Source of the DNA: Wolbachia endosymbiont (group B) of Eucosma cana
GTDB lineage: Bacteria; Pseudomonadota; Alphaproteobacteria; Rickettsiales; Anaplasmataceae
Length of the DNA: 64,000 nt
Direction: 5' to 3'
Assembly (NCBI RefSeq): GCF_947250645.1
Contig: NZ_OX366334.1
Span: forward strand, 310,001-374,000
Each line of letters begins with the position of its first letter. Position 1 is the first letter of the stretch. Below the pieces are notes generated by a model. The model saw only the letters and a list, made by a program, of their open reading frames with translations. It was not told the DNA's origin and made no database searches. A program made the position numbers and the translations under genes. This document shows positions 32,422-40,337 of this stretch, in pieces.

Positions 32422-32760
32422 TTATCTTTCCCCACACTTATTCAACGTCTCTCTTACTTCATCGCTTATATTGGGTATAATTTTCGTTATAATCGTTTTG
32501 GCACCAAAAAATACACCACAAAACATACCTAAGGCAAAGAGAGCTGGCCATGGCATTCTACCGAATATTGCAAGCAAAGCTGCACCTATTATGACTACAG
32601 TCATAAGTGGCCCACCTATTCCCCAAATATAACCAATAATATTGCATATTACTTGGGCAGTTGTATCATCTATATCATTAGCAGCATTTGCGTAATCTGA
32701 AAAAGAGAGAAACAGCACTATACATAAAGCATTAAAAAATTTTTTTATTATATAGCTCAT
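32422..32760 (-). CDS. virB2: VirB2/TrbC-type pilin, type IV secretion
   Basis: A 112-residue TrbC/VirB2 family protein, the putative pilus or channel subunit of the Rickettsiales vir homolog system. It has a signal peptide (cleavage near SDYANA-AND) and two membrane segments around 'IWGIGGPLMTVVIIGAALLA' and 'WPALFALGMFCGVFFGAKTI'. The small polar loop 'IFGRMPWP' between them is typical of the family. No other vir genes are adjacent; Rickettsiales are known to scatter vir loci and carry several virB2 copies. Confidence 0.82.
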   Translation of the reverse strand: MSYIIKKFFNALCIVLFLSFSDYANAANDIDDTTAQVICNIIGYIWGIGGPLMTVVIIGAALLAIFGRMPWPALFALGMFCGVFFGAKTIITKIIPNISDEVRETLNKCGER

Positions 32761-32855
32761 TCTTTTGCCTCCAAGTAATAAACTAACGCGAAAATAAATT
32801 TATATATATACTTATTGTAAAGTAAAACTTATAATTTGTCCATAAATAAGTGTTG

Positions 32856-33590
32856 CTACATAAATAGCCCACCATTGATGTTAAGCACATGTCCCGTTAT
32901 ATATTTTGCCTCATCGCTTGCTAAAAACAATACTCCTGCTGCTATTTCTTTTCCTGTTCCCATTCTTTTCATTGGGATGTTATCTAATATTTTTTCCTTT
33001 TGTCCTTCATTTAAAACTTCAGTCATTTTAGTATCTATAAATCCAGGAGCAATACAATTTACTGTTACATTACGACTTGCAACTTCTTTTGCTATAGATT
33101 TACTCATGGCTATTATCCCAGCTTTAGAAGCTGCATAATTTGCTTGCCCGGCATTTCCTGTCAATCCTACTATTGAGGAAATATTTATGATTCTTCCCCA
33201 ATTATTTTTAATGAATTTCTTGCATGCTTCTCTATTTAGCTTAAATGTGGAGGTCAAATTAATGTCAATCACCTTTTGCCATGCTTCATCTGTCATTCTC
33301 AACAATAAGCTGTCTTGTGTAATTCCTGCATTGCATATGAGTCCATCAAAGCCTTTCATCAACTCACTTGCTTTATTTATTAGTTGATTTACCTCTTCAG
33401 GATTTGATAAGTTGCAAGGAAGTACGTGAATGTTTTTTTCATATTTTTTAGCAACTTCTTCGAGTATTTCTTTTTTTGTACTAGAAATACATAAAGTTGC
33501 TCTGGCCTTATGCATAATTTCTACAATTGCCTGGCCTATTCCGCCTGATGCACCAGTAATCAGAAATTTCTTATTCTCTAATCCAAACAT
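32856..33590 (-). CDS. fabG: 3-oxoacyl-[acyl-carrier-protein] reductase
   Basis: NADPH-dependent ketoreductase of type II fatty acid synthesis. 244 residues, classical short-chain dehydrogenase: cofactor loop 'GASGGIGQ' at 13-20, 'NAG' at 87-89, catalytic Ser near 138, Tyr152 and Lys156 in 'ANYAASKAG', and the FabG C-terminal end 'ITGHVLNINGGLFM'. Upstream and downstream genes are unrelated, so it is probably transcribed alone. Confidence 0.93.
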   Translation of the reverse strand: MFGLENKKFLITGASGGIGQAIVEIMHKARATLCISSTKKEILEEVAKKYEKNIHVLPCNLSNPEEVNQLINKASELMKGFDGLICNAGITQDSLLLRMTDEAWQKVIDINLTSTFKLNREACKKFIKNNWGRIINISSIVGLTGNAGQANYAASKAGIIAMSKSIAKEVASRNVTVNCIAPGFIDTKMTEVLNEGQKEKILDNIPMKRMGTGKEIAAGVLFLASDEAKYITGHVLNINGGLFM

Positions 33591-33884
33591 AATAATTTTT
33601 ATTTGTTCCAGCTCTTAACAGAATATTAAAAGACTTGCAATAGATTTTTTCATAACTTTCATTTAATAGAAGCTTCTTGACAAATCTTGTATTTATTGGC
33701 GAAATTATGGCGGCTGCATGCCTTTTTTATTTTTTCTACATTCGGCCAGATCGCGCTTATTTAAAGCGTTAGCACATTATCAATTACAGTAATAAAATTA
33801 GCACCATGTGGATTCTTTTGCCTTTTTTTGATTGGTAAATTTCTTAACACTTATAGCTAAAGTAATTTATAGAGAGCCAGCGCG
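33591..33884. other. intergenic region, nothing recognised
   Basis: AT-rich DNA upstream of fabG with no coding potential or repeat-family match that I can see. The fabG promoter should lie at its left edge on the minus strand but is not distinct. Confidence 0.5.
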
Positions 33885-33910
33885 TGACTAGTTCTTATTA
33901 CTTGATCAGT

Positions 33911-34165
33911 CTTCTGGATCCCAGTACTGGGATGACAGGAGTGTGAGATAAGGCTACATTCATACTCCAACAGGTATGACGGTGTCATTCCAGCACTTGA
34001 TGCTGGAATCCAGAAGTCTTTACTATAAATAAGCATATTGAGCACAAAATTATGCTAAAACACAAGGTTTTTGTTGAGATTATGGACGAACTGGATTCCA
34101 GCGTCATGCGCTGGAATGATATCATAGAGTTCATTGAGATGACAGACTTGAATGACAATAGGGAC
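33911..34165. repeat. cluster of dispersed palindromic repeats
   Basis: Three hairpins of the same family lie in 210 bases: TCCCAGTACTGGGA near 33918, ATTCCAGCA/TGCTGGAAT at 33987-34009, and ATTCCAGCG/CGCTGGAAT at 34095-34117. They are linked by 'GGATGACAGG' and 'GAATGACAAT' motifs shared with the other copies. Short reading frames cross the palindromes on the minus strand but have no independent support. Confidence 0.75.
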
Positions 34166-34251
34166 ACTAGAATGAAAGGAAAAGAGGCTATTTAATTGTG
34201 CTGAATTTTACAAAATTTATTACTCCTGCCTGACAAATTTATTAGAATAGT

Positions 34252-36930
34252 ATGTATAGTATGTTTATTAGTGAAAATCCGAAAAAAATGCAAGAAAAGT
34301 TAATATATTACTTTAGCCAAAGCAACTGTGAAGGCAATGCAGCAATGAGAAATCTACTAGGAGGGAAGGGAGCAAATCTGGCAGAGATGTGTAACATTGG
34401 CATTCCTGTTCCACCTGGTTTTACAATTTCCACTGCTGTTTGTCAGGCCTATTGTCAAGATAATGAATTGTCTTGTGATCTACGTAACGAGATAAAAAAC
34501 TACATGGCGATGCTCGAAAGTGACATCGGTTGTAAATTCGGGGATTCAAATAATCCTTTATTAGTTTCCATACGCTCTGGTAGTGTGAATTCAATGCCGG
34601 GCATGCTCGATACAGTCCTAAATGTTGGCCTAAATGATGCAACCGTTGTTGGTCTTGCAAAAAAAAGTGGCGAACGTTTTGCTTACGATAGCTACTGCCG
34701 TTTCATCATGATGTACTCGAATGTTGTACTACAGCTTGACCACAACCTATTTCAAGACATTATTGATAGTGAACAGCAAAAAAGTGGAGCAAAAAGCTTA
34801 GCTGATCTTGATGTTGATGTTTTAAAGGGGATTGTTAATGATTTCAAAGATGTAGTATATGAGAAAATAGGAAAAAATTTCCCGCAGAACGTTGAAGAAC
34901 AGTTACTCAATTCAGTAAATGCAGTGTTTTCTTCTTGGCAAAATGATAGAGCTGTTTCCTATAGAAAAATAAATAATATTCCTGAAAACCTTGGAACTGC
35001 AGTTAATGTACAAGCAATGGTTTTTGGTAATCTGAATGATAATTCAGCAACTGGTGTGATATTTACAAGGAATCCTTCAACTGGAGAAAAAAAGCTTTTT
35101 GGTGAGTTTTTAGTTAATGCTCAGGGTGAGGATGTGGTTTCTGGTGTTTATACTCCTATGCCAATTGACGGGGAGCAAGAAAGTACCATGGAGAAGTTGC
35201 TACCAAGTGTCTACCGAGAATTATGCGCGGTATGTGAAAAACTTGAAAGGCATAATAAGGACATGCAGGATATCGAATTTACTGTACAGGACGGTAAGTT
35301 ATGGATTTTGCAGACTAGGTCTGGCAAGCGCACAGCCGAAGCTGCTATTCGCATAATAGTTGATATGGTAGAAGAAGGAGCGATTACAAAAGAGGAAGGA
35401 ATATTGAGAATTGATCCAAAAACTTTTGACAATTTATTGCATCCAGTTCTTGATGTTAAAATCGATCAAGAAGTAATAGGTAAAGGACTGCCAGCTTCTC
35501 CAGGTGTTGCTTCTGGATATGTAGTATTCAGTGCAAGTGATGCTGAAAAAGCTGCAGAGCAGGGTAAAAAAGTAATTTTGGTAAGATCAGAGACGAGCCC
35601 TGAAGATATTAATGGAATGAATGCTGCAAGTGGAATAGTAACAGCGAGGGGAGGTATGACCTCCCATGCCGCTGTTGTAACTCGTGGAATGGGTAAACCA
35701 TGTATTTGTAGTCTAAGTGGACTTTATATTGATAAAGATGAAAAATTTCTTTCTATGGGGGATATAAAAGTAAATAAAGGTGAACCAATCACCATCGACG
35801 GAGGAACAGGAGAGGTTATGCTTGGTATTCTTCCGACAGTTTTGCCTGAATTATCTCAAGAGTTCAAAACGATAATTAACTGGGTAGATAAAATCAAAAC
35901 AGTGAAGGTGAGAGCGAATGCTGATACTCCAAAAGATGCAAAAATTGCGAAAGAATTCGGTGCAGAAGGTATAGGATTATGTCGCACAGAACATATGTTT
36001 TTTGCTAGTGATAGAATCGAATTCATTCAAAAATTGATAATAGCTGATGATGAAAATGAAAGGGCAAATGCATTAAATAAACTCGAAGAAATGCAAAAGT
36101 CTGATTTCAAAGAAATATTTTCTATTATGGAGGGCAGGGAGGTTACTATACGTTTACTTGATCCACCTCTACATGAGTTTTTGCCCCACAATCAATCTAT
36201 TATAGAGAAAATTGCCAAATCACTGAATAAGTCAGTTGAATCAGTAAAAAATAAAATAGTACAGTTATCAGAAAAAAATCCAATGCTTGGCCATCGAGGT
36301 TGTAGGCTTGCTATTTCTCATCCTGAAATATATAAAATGCAGATTAGGGCAATACTCAGTGCTGCAAGTGAATTAAGGAAAGAAAAGAAGATAGAAGTGA
36401 AACCTGAAATCATGATTCCTTTTATCATGAGCGAGAAAGAGTTTGTTCTGATATGCGAGTTAGTAAAGAAAGAGGCTAAAAATTTCGATGTGAATTATTC
36501 AATCGGAACGATGATAGAACTGCCAAGAGCAGCACTTATTGCTGACAAACTCGCAAAACACGCAGAATTTTTTAGTTTTGGCACTAATGATTTAACACAA
36601 ACAACTATGGGACTTTCACGAGATGATTCAGTTAATTTCCTCGATTCTTATAAGGAAAGCAACATATTCAAAAACGATCCCTTTGAGGTGCTAGATGTCG
36701 AAGGGGTAGGGGAATTAATCAGAATAGCTATCGAAAGGGGCAAAAAAACCAGAAAAGAAATTAAACTTGGTATATGTGGAGAGCATGGAGCGAATCCACA
36801 GTCCATAGAGTTTTTCATCAAATCAGGGGTCGATTATGTGTCATGCTCACCCTATAGAGTACCGGTTGCAAAATTAGTGGTAACACAGTTTAGCATAAGT
36901 TTGTTGGGCAGCACAACTGTGCGAACATAG
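34252..36930 (+). CDS. ppdK: pyruvate, phosphate dikinase
   Basis: Interconverts pyruvate + ATP + phosphate with PEP + AMP + pyrophosphate; in Rickettsiales it is proposed to feed gluconeogenesis. 892 residues. N-terminal nucleotide-binding domain ('LLGGKGANLAEMCNIGIPVP', 'SIRSGSVNSMPGMLDTVLNV'), central phospho-histidine domain with 'ARGGMTSHAAVVTRGMGKPC' (His472), and a C-terminal TIM barrel with 'GICGEHGANPQSIEFFIKSG' (active Cys near 842). Two in-frame ATGs lie at 34252 and 34261. The last eight residues (GSTTVRT region) derive from a dispersed repeat motif, so the C terminus is slightly unusual. Confidence 0.96.
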   Translation: MYSMFISENPKKMQEKLIYYFSQSNCEGNAAMRNLLGGKGANLAEMCNIGIPVPPGFTISTAVCQAYCQDNELSCDLRNEIKNYMAMLESDIGCKFGDSNNPLLVSIRSGSVNSMPGMLDTVLNVGLNDATVVGLAKKSGERFAYDSYCRFIMMYSNVVLQLDHNLFQDIIDSEQQKSGAKSLADLDVDVLKGIVNDFKDVVYEKIGKNFPQNVEEQLLNSVNAVFSSWQNDRAVSYRKINNIPENLGTAVNVQAMVFGNLNDNSATGVIFTRNPSTGEKKLFGEFLVNAQGEDVVSGVYTPMPIDGEQESTMEKLLPSVYRELCAVCEKLERHNKDMQDIEFTVQDGKLWILQTRSGKRTAEAAIRIIVDMVEEGAITKEEGILRIDPKTFDNLLHPVLDVKIDQEVIGKGLPASPGVASGYVVFSASDAEKAAEQGKKVILVRSETSPEDINGMNAASGIVTARGGMTSHAAVVTRGMGKPCICSLSGLYIDKDEKFLSMGDIKVNKGEPITIDGGTGEVMLGILPTVLPELSQEFKTIINWVDKIKTVKVRANADTPKDAKIAKEFGAEGIGLCRTEHMFFASDRIEFIQKLIIADDENERANALNKLEEMQKSDFKEIFSIMEGREVTIRLLDPPLHEFLPHNQSIIEKIAKSLNKSVESVKNKIVQLSEKNPMLGHRGCRLAISHPEIYKMQIRAILSAASELRKEKKIEVKPEIMIPFIMSEKEFVLICELVKKEAKNFDVNYSIGTMIELPRAALIADKLAKHAEFFSFGTNDLTQTTMGLSRDDSVNFLDSYKESNIFKNDPFEVLDVEGVGELIRIAIERGKKTRKEIKLGICGEHGANPQSIEFFIKSGVDYVSCSPYRVPVAKLVVTQFSISLLGSTTVRT

Positions 36931-36953
36931 ATTCCGCTAACAAGTAGCGGAAT
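36931..36953 (+). terminator. terminator after ppdK
   Basis: A perfect 9-bp stem, ATTCCGCTA with TAGCGGAAT around ACAAG, begins directly after the ppdK stop and is followed within 5 bases by a T-rich stretch. Good candidate for intrinsic termination. Confidence 0.65.
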
Positions 36954-37087
36954 GATGATTTTTCAAATTGTCGATAAATCTAAGTCAGTTTAGCTATTTT
37001 GCTGCTACTTTTTTTCTGAATGTCTTAAGAAAGATTGACTTTTTGTCTAAAATAATATAGGATAAAATAATAGTAAATGAGGTAAAA

Positions 37088-38176
37088 ATGTCAATATCAA
37101 AAAAACGTAAGGAATATTTACTAGAAAAGTTTAAATATGCTGCCAAAGAATTTGGCAAATCTGGTACAAAGTCCAATCATCTAGCAGTACCAAAGGAACA
37201 GCAACTCTCTATTGATTTAGGTAATAGAAAGGTTTTTGGTATCATAAATAAGATTCTGTATTGGATAGAGAATAATTTTACTTATTTTTTTCCACGATAT
37301 AATTTGTTTCCAGAAGTTGGAGTTAAAGAAAGAAAAATTCCTGGAACTAATACAAGGGTTAATTATTTTACTCCAGATGACCAAGCAGAATATACCAACA
37401 TTCCTTATAAAGGAAAATTATACGTTGACTTAATGCCAGAAATGGAAGGTAACAAGTTAAAAGGCTTTAAAGGCAAACTATATGATACAACTGATAAAAT
37501 TAGTAAGGATGAAAAAGGTTGTGTAGCTTATGTGATCACGCTTGACGGAAAGCTAGTAACTCATGAACATATTAATGTTAAAAAAAGCGAATGGGCTTAT
37601 CGTCATTCAACTCTTGCAGGTGGTAAGCCAGTTTTATGTTCTGGTTTAATGAAAGTGGTAAATGGTGAAATAACTTATATAGACAATAATAGTGGGCATT
37701 ATAAACCAGAACCAGCAAACTTATACAATGCAGTGAAAAAATTAGAAGGTCTATTTTCGAAAGATGCAAAAGTTGTTTGCCTACCATATTGGATTAGCTT
37801 GAAAAAACAAATTCCGCTTATACGCAAAATTACTCTAGCCAAACGAGAGCCAGTAGAGGAATTCTTGAAAAGGATGGAGAAAAAAGGGAAAGATGGATTG
37901 ACTCAATATGAAAGACATTTTGAAAAGATAAAGGAATTTAATGAAAAATACTCAGATAAATTAGAAAGCCAGTCGGTTTATGCTAAAGTAGCTGCTCATG
38001 ATTATAAATCAGTGCCTGTTTCAGACTGCAGTAATCCTAAAATAATAAAAATGGCAGTAGAACACTCAATAAGAAGGATTATTGGAGCAAACTATGGCCA
38101 TAAACCAAAAATTGATATTAAATATGATAAAGAAGAAGCTGTGGGTGTTAACGTAATTTTTCACTATAAACTATAA
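37088..38176 (+). CDS. hypothetical protein with an SGHY-type motif, possible effector
   Basis: 362 residues, soluble, no signal peptide or membrane segment, Lys-rich. Between about 170 and 225 it carries 'YRHSTLAGGKPVLCSGLMKV' and 'GEITYIDNNSGHYKPEPANL'. This HSxxLAGxxV...G.I..I.NNSGHYxP pattern resembles a module I recall from plant IQM-type calmodulin-binding proteins and from proteins of intracellular bacteria; the link is from memory and not proven. The N-terminal third and the C-terminal Lys/Glu-rich helix are unrecognised. It sits between ppdK and mobile DNA. An effector role is inference. Confidence 0.8.
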   Translation: MSISKKRKEYLLEKFKYAAKEFGKSGTKSNHLAVPKEQQLSIDLGNRKVFGIINKILYWIENNFTYFFPRYNLFPEVGVKERKIPGTNTRVNYFTPDDQAEYTNIPYKGKLYVDLMPEMEGNKLKGFKGKLYDTTDKISKDEKGCVAYVITLDGKLVTHEHINVKKSEWAYRHSTLAGGKPVLCSGLMKVVNGEITYIDNNSGHYKPEPANLYNAVKKLEGLFSKDAKVVCLPYWISLKKQIPLIRKITLAKREPVEEFLKRMEKKGKDGLTQYERHFEKIKEFNEKYSDKLESQSVYAKVAAHDYKSVPVSDCSNPKIIKMAVEHSIRRIIGANYGHKPKIDIKYDKEEAVGVNVIFHYKL

Positions 38177-38263
38177 AGATGATAGAAGCAGATTTGTTGA
38201 AATTTTAGACTTACATAAATGTAGCTATTCATCGCGTATTCAAAAAAATAAATATATAATTAC

Positions 38264-38371
38264 GATGAGCATAGAAAAGGCTAACAAGTTTATAAAGGAC
38301 ACTTTACAAATTAAAATTGATAGTGTTGAGCAATTGGGTACCCATTTAGTGATGGGCTATTACCCTATTTA
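38264..38371 (+). pseudogene. short ORF, possible gene remnant
   Basis: A 35-codon frame beginning ATGAGCATAGAAAAGGC encodes SIEKANKFIKDTLQIKIDSV followed by EQLGTHLVMGYYPI. It has amphipathic character but no recognised family, and lies between the SGHY-type gene and the MITE-like element. It may be a remnant of a larger gene. Confidence 0.25.
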
Positions 38372-38387
38372 AATATATGCTAATATA

Positions 38388-38693
38388 TCTATTCAGCAGG
38401 GTGGCAAAATAAGGTAGATGAGAAAAGACAACCATATAAACAAATGGGTGTCATGAAAGTAGCTCCTTTGTTGTCATGCCAGTGCTCAGACACTGGCATC
38501 CAGTTAAATTTACGGAGTATAATGGATTCGAGTGTCTGCTACTTGAATGACAAGCAAAGGCTACTCGGATGACAAGAAAGGAAGCACCGAAAATAAATAG
38601 GTGTCATCCCAGTGCTTGACACTGGGATGACACCTATTTGTTCCTATAGTTGTCTTTTCCCATCTACCTTATTTTACCACTCTGCTGAATAGA
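38388..38693. mobile_element. MITE-like element, 306 bp, long terminal inverted repeats
   Basis: The two ends are inverted copies over about 66 bases with roughly seven mismatches; both begin TCTATTCAGCAG. TA dinucleotides flank each end (38386-38387 and 38694-38695), consistent with TA target duplication as made by Tc1/mariner- or IS630-like transposases. It has no coding capacity. Its interior includes two palindromes of the dispersed family ('GCCAGTGCTCAGACACTGGC' near 38477, 'CCCAGTGCTTGACACTGGG' near 38609). A worn copy of one end occurs at about 41655-41694. IS630-family transposase ends elsewhere in the window do not share its terminal sequence, so the mobilising enzyme is unknown. Confidence 0.75.
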
Positions 38694-38785
38694 TACCTTT
38701 ATTTTACTATAGAACTATAATGCACCCCATAAACTAGACCAAAAAAAAATGGTTGATCCGAGTAGGAAGGTAAAGGGGTAAAAGT

Positions 38786-39070
38786 ATGGCAACAAAAAAA
38801 TATGAACCAGAGTTAAAAGCAAAGATAGCTTTGGAAGCAATAAAAAATCAAAAAAGCACAGCTGAGATATGTAGTGAATATAAAATACCATCAACAAATC
38901 TATATGATTGGCGTGATAGAGTATTGGCAAGGTTAAAAGACCTATTTGTTGAAGAAAGTGAAAGTGCGAGAAAACAAAGAATCTTAGCGCAAGAAATAGA
39001 AAGTTTACATAAAGTAATAGGAGAATTGACAGTGGAAAATAGCTATTTGAAAAAAAAATTACTGAAATAA
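38786..39070 (+). CDS. IS3-family transposase OrfA
   Basis: 94 residues: a helix-turn-helix DNA-binding domain ('STAEICSEYKIPSTNLYDWR') followed by a leucine-rich coiled coil ('LHKVIGELTVENSYLKKKLL'). It ends just after a run of nine A residues (39050-39058). A -1 slip there joins it to OrfB, which is the normal way this family makes the active OrfAB transposase. Confidence 0.9.
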   Translation: MATKKYEPELKAKIALEAIKNQKSTAEICSEYKIPSTNLYDWRDRVLARLKDLFVEESESARKQRILAQEIESLHKVIGELTVENSYLKKKLLK

Positions 39071-39900
39071 GCAAAAAAGATAGAGTAAGGTTTATAGAAA
39101 AAGATTCTGATCTGTCAATTAGGAAACAGGCTGATTTATTGGGGATTTGCAGATCTAGCCTATATTATAGGCCTATAATTAATAACGAAAGTGAAGTAGC
39201 AAATTTGATTCAAGAAGTATATTTGGCTTCTGATTGCCGTTATGGATATCGTAAAATTACTGCTGAAATCATAGCGAGTGGAGTAGTAGTCAATCACAAA
39301 AAAATCTTAAGAATTATGAAAAAAATGAAGATTAGTGGGCTGTATTGTAGAAAAAGATGTAATACAAGTATTAAAGAAAAAAAGCATAAAATATATCCTT
39401 ATTTACTCAAAGATTTGATTATTTGTAGAGTTAATCAGGTATGGGCTACTGATATAACATATATTATGGTAGAAGGTAAGTTTATCTATTTTGTGGCAAT
39501 AATGGACTTGTATAGTCGCTATATTATTGCTCATTCATTATCACCATATCTCGATGCTGGATTTTGCCTTTATACTCTCAAAGAAGCTCTAAAACAAGGT
39601 AAACCTGAGATTTTTAATAGTGATCAGGGGGTGCAGTTTACTAGCTACAACTTTATTATGGAATTAGAGCGTGCTAATATTAAAATCAGTATGGACCATA
39701 AAGGACGTTGCTTCGACAATATATTTGTTGAGCGCTTATGGAGAACTTTAAAGCAAGAAGCTATATATTATTATAGACCAAATAGTATCAGAGATTTAAA
39801 TCTTATAATAAATGATTTTGTTGCTTGGTATAACTATAGAAGGCGACATCAGACTCTACATTATAAAGTTCCTGCTGATCTTTATTATCATAAACAGTAA
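39055..39900 (+). CDS. IS3-family transposase OrfB (DDE integrase domain)
   Basis: The OrfB frame stays open from the A9 run: KKITEISKKDRVRFIEKDSD leads into the body. No ATG is well placed; TTG 39139 is possible, but -1 frameshifting from OrfA is more likely. The rve-type DDE triad is intact: Asp in 'QVWATDITYI', Asp in 'FNSDQGVQFTS', Glu in 'DNIFVERLWRTLKQE'. The element may therefore still be active. Confidence 0.88.
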   Translation, partial: KITEISKKDRVRFIEKDSDLSIRKQADLLGICRSSLYYRPIINNESEVANLIQEVYLASDCRYGYRKITAEIIASGVVVNHKKILRIMKKMKISGLYCRKRCNTSIKEKKHKIYPYLLKDLIICRVNQVWATDITYIMVEGKFIYFVAIMDLYSRYIIAHSLSPYLDAGFCLYTLKEALKQGKPEIFNSDQGVQFTSYNFIMELERANIKISMDHKGRCFDNIFVERLWRTLKQEAIYYYRPNSIRDLNLIINDFVAWYNYRRRHQTLHYKVPADLYYHKQ

Positions 39901-40006
39901 ATGAATATATTGATAAATACTTTAAATGTGTGTCGACGTATTTATCAACATATTCATTTTAAAAATCGGATCACTTTGAAAAAAATGGTCTAGACAAATG
40001 GGTGCA

Positions 40007-40117
40007 TTACTCCGCTGTTACCTGCCAACTATTACCTGGTGATTTTTCTTCACATTCTCTATAGCAATCATGAAGTGCCTTCCATTCAAATGGAGGATTG
40101 AGTATAAGATTTGTCAT
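40007..40117 (-). pseudogene. 5' fragment of a gene cut by the IS3-family element
   Basis: A minus-strand start at ATG 40117 gives MTNLILNPPFEWKALHDCYR then ECEEKSPGNSWQVTAE and meets a TAA made at the border of the IS. It is preceded by a plausible leader with AAGGA. The 3' part is not recognisable beyond the IS on the other side. The parent protein is unknown. Confidence 0.5.
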
Positions 40118-40160
40118 AATATATTCCTTAATTATAGAACTAATACCACGTTAGTACTTA

Positions 40161-40195
40161 TATGCTAATATAATGTTAATACTTATATTAGCATA
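40161..40195. promoter_or_regulatory. 12-bp perfect inverted repeat, possible operator
   Basis: TATGCTAATATA and TATATTAGCATA are separated by 11 bases and lie 45-80 bases upstream of the truncated minus-strand ORF. The size and position suit a dimeric regulator binding site; a transcription terminator is possible but no T tract follows on either strand. Confidence 0.45.
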
Positions 40196-40337
40196 ATAAC
40201 TTTTCAGATACGGTTTCTTGATTAAAAATTCCATTTTAGCAATAAAAAACTTACTTATTATAGGAAAATTTGCTCATATAAAACTATTTATAAAGTGACA
40301 ATAGATGTATTATACTTAGATTCTGATTTGAAATTTT

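Larger units (their letters stand above)
38721..40006 (+). mobile_element. IS3-family insertion sequence, apparently intact
   Basis: A 1286-bp element with TG...CA ends. The imperfect terminal inverted repeats share TGCACCC and CTAGACCA, with GGTTGATCCGA-like sequence inside. It contains overlapping orfA and orfB. The left end is 27 bases from the MITE-like element; the right end truncates a minus-strand ORF. The flanks (TAA left, TTA right) do not form an obvious direct duplication, so the insertion site may have rearranged. Confidence 0.88.

Noticed and set aside
33857..34167. Two short minus-strand frames across the palindromes
   Set aside because: They translate the dispersed palindromic repeats and have no leader or family match.
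36994..37176. Small minus-strand frame upstream of the SGHY-type gene
   Set aside because: Overlaps the start of the longer plus-strand gene and shows no coding signature.
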